A stretch of 10,083 bases of DNA from NCBI GenBank assembly GCA_027451565.1, contig DAIDJC010000106.1:1-10083 (forward strand), in the 5' to 3' direction. The notes beneath the pieces were generated by a model that worked only from the letters and a program-made list of their open reading frames with translations, made no database searches and had not been told where the DNA came from. This document shows positions 7,610 to 10,083 of the stretch, piece by piece. Both the position numbers and the translations under genes were made by a program. Position 1 is the stretch's first letter; every line of letters starts with the position of its first letter. Source of the DNA: Limisphaerales bacterium. Lineage in GTDB: Bacteria; Verrucomicrobiota; Verrucomicrobiia; Limisphaerales; UBA11358.

Positions 7610-8041
7610 TCAAGCCGCCACTGGCAGCGGATGATGGACCGAGTATTCAGTGGCATTGGCCAGAATCACTTGTTTTCCCAGGCCTGAGTGACGATTGATG
7701 ACGATGGGTCCCTTTAAATTCATGGTCGCGTGCCCGGCCCCTTTCAGGGTGACAATGCCTAGGAACTCTGCGTCTTCCGGGGAATGGATCCCCAAAAAAC
7801 TGGCGTCCGCATCCGGTATTTCCGGGTGGTAACCGGGGTCGGCCAACCAGGGGTTCAGCACCACAAAAGCCAGCGCGGATGGTTCCTGGGTTTTAAGCCA
7901 GGCGAAGGGCTGTTCCCCCGGATTGGATTGAAGAGTGAAATGTTTTTGGGATTCGAATCCCAGCAAACCCTGGGGCAGGGTGATTTGCTGGTGGCCAAGG
8001 CCGGTGTCCCAATCAGGTTCAACGATGGTGGCGGGGTTCAT
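7610..8041 (-). CDS. fliW: Flagellar assembly factor FliW
   Basis: FliW is a small cytoplasmic protein that binds both flagellin and CsrA. When flagellin is exported, FliW is freed and antagonises CsrA, releasing flagellin mRNA translation (established for Bacillus subtilis and Campylobacter). The 143-residue length is typical. Family motifs visible are LPQGLLGFES (22-31), the FAWLKTQEPSALAFVVLNPW stretch (46-65), EDAEFLGIVTL (89-99), the MNLKGPIVIN motif (107-116) and a C-terminal QVILANATEYSVHHPL (124-139). Its ATG lies 6 bases after the flgL stop, and its own stop is 6 bases before csrA, so the fliW-csrA pairing is intact. No Shine-Dalgarno sequence precedes it; translational coupling to flgL is likely (inference). 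Confidence 0.95.
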   Translation of the reverse strand: MNPATIVEPDWDTGLGHQQITLPQGLLGFESQKHFTLQSNPGEQPFAWLKTQEPSALAFVVLNPWLADPGYHPEIPDADASFLGIHSPEDAEFLGIVTLKGAGHATMNLKGPIVINRHSGLGKQVILANATEYSVHHPLPVAA

Positions 8042-8047
8042 GGGGTG

Positions 8048-8992
8048 TCAGGGGAGATAATTTAAGATGGAGAGTTGCATCATGCCGGCACTGCTGGCCA
8101 GGGCCGCCTGGTAGGCAGTCTGGGTCTGGTTCAGTTCAGTCAGTGTTTGAACCAGGTCCGCAGAAGAGGAGTTTGAAATATCTGTGGCCAAGGCGTTGGA
8201 CTGGCTGGTGGCCAGGCTGGCGGTCGTGGTCAACCGGGCTTGAACATTCCCGTTATTGGCCACCTGGTAGGTCATGTTGTTTTCATCGTTTTTCAGGTTT
8301 TGACTGTCTGTGGACGTCACGGCGCTGGTATTGCCCGATGAAAGGTCCTTCTGAAGTTGGATCAGGTGGTTGAAAAGGTCTGCGCCGGTTCGACTATCGG
8401 TGAATAAACCGTAGGATCCGGTGCCGGTGTTGTTTTGGCCCGGAACAGTCACCGCCACGGTCACCCCTGCAGCTATGGGTGTTTGATTTACGGAACTGTT
8501 GCCCTGATAGGTCACTCCGGTGACATTGCCGTTTGCATCGGTGGTGGCGGAGTAGGGGGGCTGTCCAGAGTTTGTGCCGCCAAAGAGATACTGACCCGTG
8601 GCCGGGTCCTGGGTGTTGGCAAGCTGCACCGCCTGTTGGATCAGGGCGTTCACCTGGGTGGCATAACTCTTGAGCTGGCTGCTGGAAAGCGTGCCGTTGC
8701 CTGCCTCAGTGGTGATGGTGTTGGCCTGGCTGGTCAGTGTTTGGAGCGATTGCAAGGCGCTGTAAACACTGTTGGCCTGCGCCTGGGCCGTTGTGATATT
8801 GCTGGAATATTGCTGCTGTGCCGACTCACTGGCCAGGTCGTTGAGGGTCGTTTGCATGGCCGCCGGGTTGTCAGACGGCGCCTGCACGCTCAGTCCGGTG
8901 CTGACTTGGTTTTGCAGGTTGATTTGCTGTTGTTTCAGCAAATTAAACTGGTTCAACATGGTGTTGAGGTAGGAATCCGTGGCTATTCTCAT
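8048..8992 (-). CDS. flgL: Flagellar hook-associated protein 3 (FlgL)
   Basis: FlgL is the second junction protein, sitting between FlgK and the filament. The 314-residue length fits the family. The flagellin-like N-terminal helix starts MRIATDSYLNTMLNQ and includes QVSTGLSVQAPSDNPAA (about residues 29-45), the classic FlgL/flagellin D0-D1 signature. GQYLFGGTNSGQPPYS (about 133-148) is the family's mid-protein motif. The C-terminal helix (about 279-314) has LVQTLTELNQTQTAYQAAL and ends LSILNYLP. The protein has no cysteine and is rich in Ser, Thr, Asn and Gln, as usual for exported axial proteins. The ATG at 8992 is the only sensible start, 23 bases after the flgK stop, with no clear Shine-Dalgarno sequence. 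An ACGGA at 8980-8976 could be a CsrA site, but one pentamer is weak evidence. Confidence 0.96.
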   Translation of the reverse strand: MRIATDSYLNTMLNQFNLLKQQQINLQNQVSTGLSVQAPSDNPAAMQTTLNDLASESAQQQYSSNITTAQAQANSVYSALQSLQTLTSQANTITTEAGNGTLSSSQLKSYATQVNALIQQAVQLANTQDPATGQYLFGGTNSGQPPYSATTDANGNVTGVTYQGNSSVNQTPIAAGVTVAVTVPGQNNTGTGSYGLFTDSRTGADLFNHLIQLQKDLSSGNTSAVTSTDSQNLKNDENNMTYQVANNGNVQARLTTTASLATSQSNALATDISNSSSADLVQTLTELNQTQTAYQAALASSAGMMQLSILNYLP

Positions 8993-9008
8993 GGGCTTGA
9001 GGGTGTCA

Positions 9009-9021
9009 GGCTGAATCAGCC
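9009..9021 (-). repeat. Small inverted repeat across the flgK stop codon
   Basis: GGCTGATTCAGCC reads as a 5-bp stem (GGCTG/CAGCC) with an ATT loop, containing the flgK TGA stop. There is no following T-run, so it is not an intrinsic terminator. At most it is a weak processing or stop-codon hairpin. Confidence 0.3.
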
Positions 9022-10083
9022 GGTTTTCATCTGGTTCACGGTCATCATCATTTGGTTCACGGTGTTCACCAATTGCGCCGCTGCCTCATAGGCTCTTTGA
9101 AAACTCATGAGGTTGGTCATTTCCTGGTCAATGTTCACCCCGCTGACACTGCTTTGCTGGGTCGAAAGCATGTTGGACACCGCCGTCTGGTTTGTTACCT
9201 GGGTGTTGGCTGTCTGCAACGCATTGCCCAGCACAGCCACATCGGAACTGTAGGCGTTTCCGAAAGTTTGGTTGTTCAATCCAGATTGGCTCACAGTGGC
9301 CAGATTGGCCAGTTGCAGGGCAATGGTGTTGTCGCCTGAAGCCGAGGCTGACCCGGATGCTTGAAAAAGCGATGGGTTATTGGCCAAGGCGGAATTAACC
9401 CCAATATCAGAGGACCCTGTGCCCGTGAAAAATGCCGTGCCGGTCGTGCCTCCCAGGCTGTAGCCATTGGCATGGATGCCATTGACCTGGGTGATGAGAT
9501 TGGAGGCCAGGGTGTTGATGCTGCTTTGAAGGGTGGATAATTCGCCATCGCGAGCATCAATGGTGCCTTGGATGCTGCCTCCGCTGAGGGTGAGGTCCAC
9601 TCCGCCGGTCACGGTTTGCACCATGAGTTGGCCGCTGCCGTTGCCGGAGGCGTCATAGGTCTGGAGGGTGTCGGTCACCTTGGAACCGGATACCAGAGTC
9701 TGGCCGCCGATGCTGACTTCCACCGCTCCATTGGCTTGGTTGCTGGTCTGGATATTGGCCAGGCCCGCCAGGTTTTGAAGATCCTGCTGGCGCTGGTCAA
9801 GCAGGTCGTTGGGCGTGCCCCCGGAAAGTTCGGCGCTGGAAATCTGGCCGTTGAGCTGGGCGATGTTGGCCAACAGTGAGTTGGCAGAGGAGACGCCGTT
9901 GGTGATTGAGGTGTTGAGCGTGATGCGCGTGGCGGTCAATTGACTATCCACCTGATTAAAAGTGGAGGCCACCGTCTGTGCCTGGCTGATCAGGGCCTGA
10001 CGCGCCGCAATGGAGGTGGGCGAGGTGGCCACGGCTTGAAAATTGTTGAACAGGCTGCTCAACTGCCCTGAGAGGCCGCTGCT
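9016..10083 (-). CDS. flgK: Flagellar hook-associated protein 1 (FlgK), 5' end missing
   Basis: FlgK is the first hook-filament junction protein; it is exported through the flagellar type III apparatus and polymerises on the hook. The frame is open to the right edge, so the start and roughly the first 100 residues lie outside; 355 residues are visible. FlgK hallmarks seen in order are a PTSIAARQALISQAQ segment, the PNDLLDQRQQDLQNLA motif, a GTIDARDGEL stretch, VNGIHANGYSLGG, and the C-terminal helix with NLMSFQRAYEAAAQLVN ending in NQMKTG. The segment between GTAFF and the C-terminal helix is much shorter than in enterobacterial FlgK, so the outer variable domain is reduced. The TTG at 10062 is internal and not a real start. 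flgL follows after 23 bases. Family assignment is firm. Confidence 0.96.
   Translation of the reverse strand, partial: SSGLSGQLSSLFNNFQAVATSPTSIAARQALISQAQTVASTFNQVDSQLTATRITLNTSITNGVSSANSLLANIAQLNGQISSAELSGGTPNDLLDQRQQDLQNLAGLANIQTSNQANGAVEVSIGGQTLVSGSKVTDTLQTYDASGNGSGQLMVQTVTGGVDLTLSGGSIQGTIDARDGELSTLQSSINTLASNLITQVNGIHANGYSLGGTTGTAFFTGTGSSDIGVNSALANNPSLFQASGSASASGDNTIALQLANLATVSQSGLNNQTFGNAYSSDVAVLGNALQTANTQVTNQTAVSNMLSTQQSSVSGVNIDQEMTNLMSFQRAYEAAAQLVNTVNQMMMTVNQMKTG
9032..9063 (-). repeat. 21-base-period direct repeat in the flgK 3' end
   Basis: The 11-mer tggttcacggt (plus strand) occurs at 9032-9042 and 9053-9063, exactly 21 bases apart. It encodes TVNQM twice in the C-terminal helix (TVNQMMM then TVNQMKT), that is one heptad repeated. 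The helix has roughly the normal FlgK length, so this may be heptad convergence and not an insertion. Confidence 0.4.

Noticed and set aside
8435..9091. 218-codon plus-strand frame
   Set aside because: It is antisense to flgL and the flgK end. It arises from the codon bias of those genes and its product resembles nothing known.
10060..10062. TTG as the flgK start
   Set aside because: The frame continues upstream to the window edge, and the sequence at this point matches the interior of FlgK, not its N-terminus.
1..10083. tRNA, rRNA, CRISPR, insertion sequence, attachment site
   Set aside because: Nothing of this kind was seen; nearly every base is coding on the minus strand, and I found no long repeats or transposase motifs.

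Overview
The window is one uninterrupted, co-directional gene train read on the minus strand (from the right edge to the left). The order is flgK (5' end off the right edge), flgL, fliW, csrA, a TPR protein with two methyltransferase domains, and a giant multi-glycosyltransferase gene that runs off the left edge. The gaps between genes are 23, 6, 6, 13 and 5 bases. There is no stretch above 300 bases without a gene, and I saw no RNA gene, mobile element or CRISPR array.

Right part (about 7346-10083) is the late flagellar block. FlgK and FlgL are the two hook-filament junction proteins. FliW and CsrA are the partner-switch pair that ties flagellin translation to flagellin export in bacteria that use this module.

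Left part (1-7332) looks like a surface- or flagellin-glycosylation block. A 658-residue protein carries N-terminal TPRs and two different SAM-dependent methyltransferase domains. Five bases after its stop begins a frame that stays open for at least 1783 codons, with no stop before the window edge. I translated it end to end. It contains five recognisable glycosyltransferase modules (CgeB-like GT, GT4-like, GT2, GT2, GT4) and a helical, TPR-like spacer. My reading (inference) is a flagellin glycan assembly and methylation unit placed downstream of flgL, a position where flagellin glycosylation islands are known in Pseudomonas. A capsule or other envelope glycan is the main alternative.

Organism: a flagellated bacterium with a FliW-dependent CsrA, which argues against the Beta- and Gammaproteobacteria. 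None of the five visible start codons has a convincing Shine-Dalgarno sequence. Giant fused TPR/GT/methyltransferase proteins of this kind are familiar from Verrucomicrobiota and other PVC-type bacteria, deltaproteobacteria-like groups and cyanobacteria. Verrucomicrobiota is a low-confidence guess.
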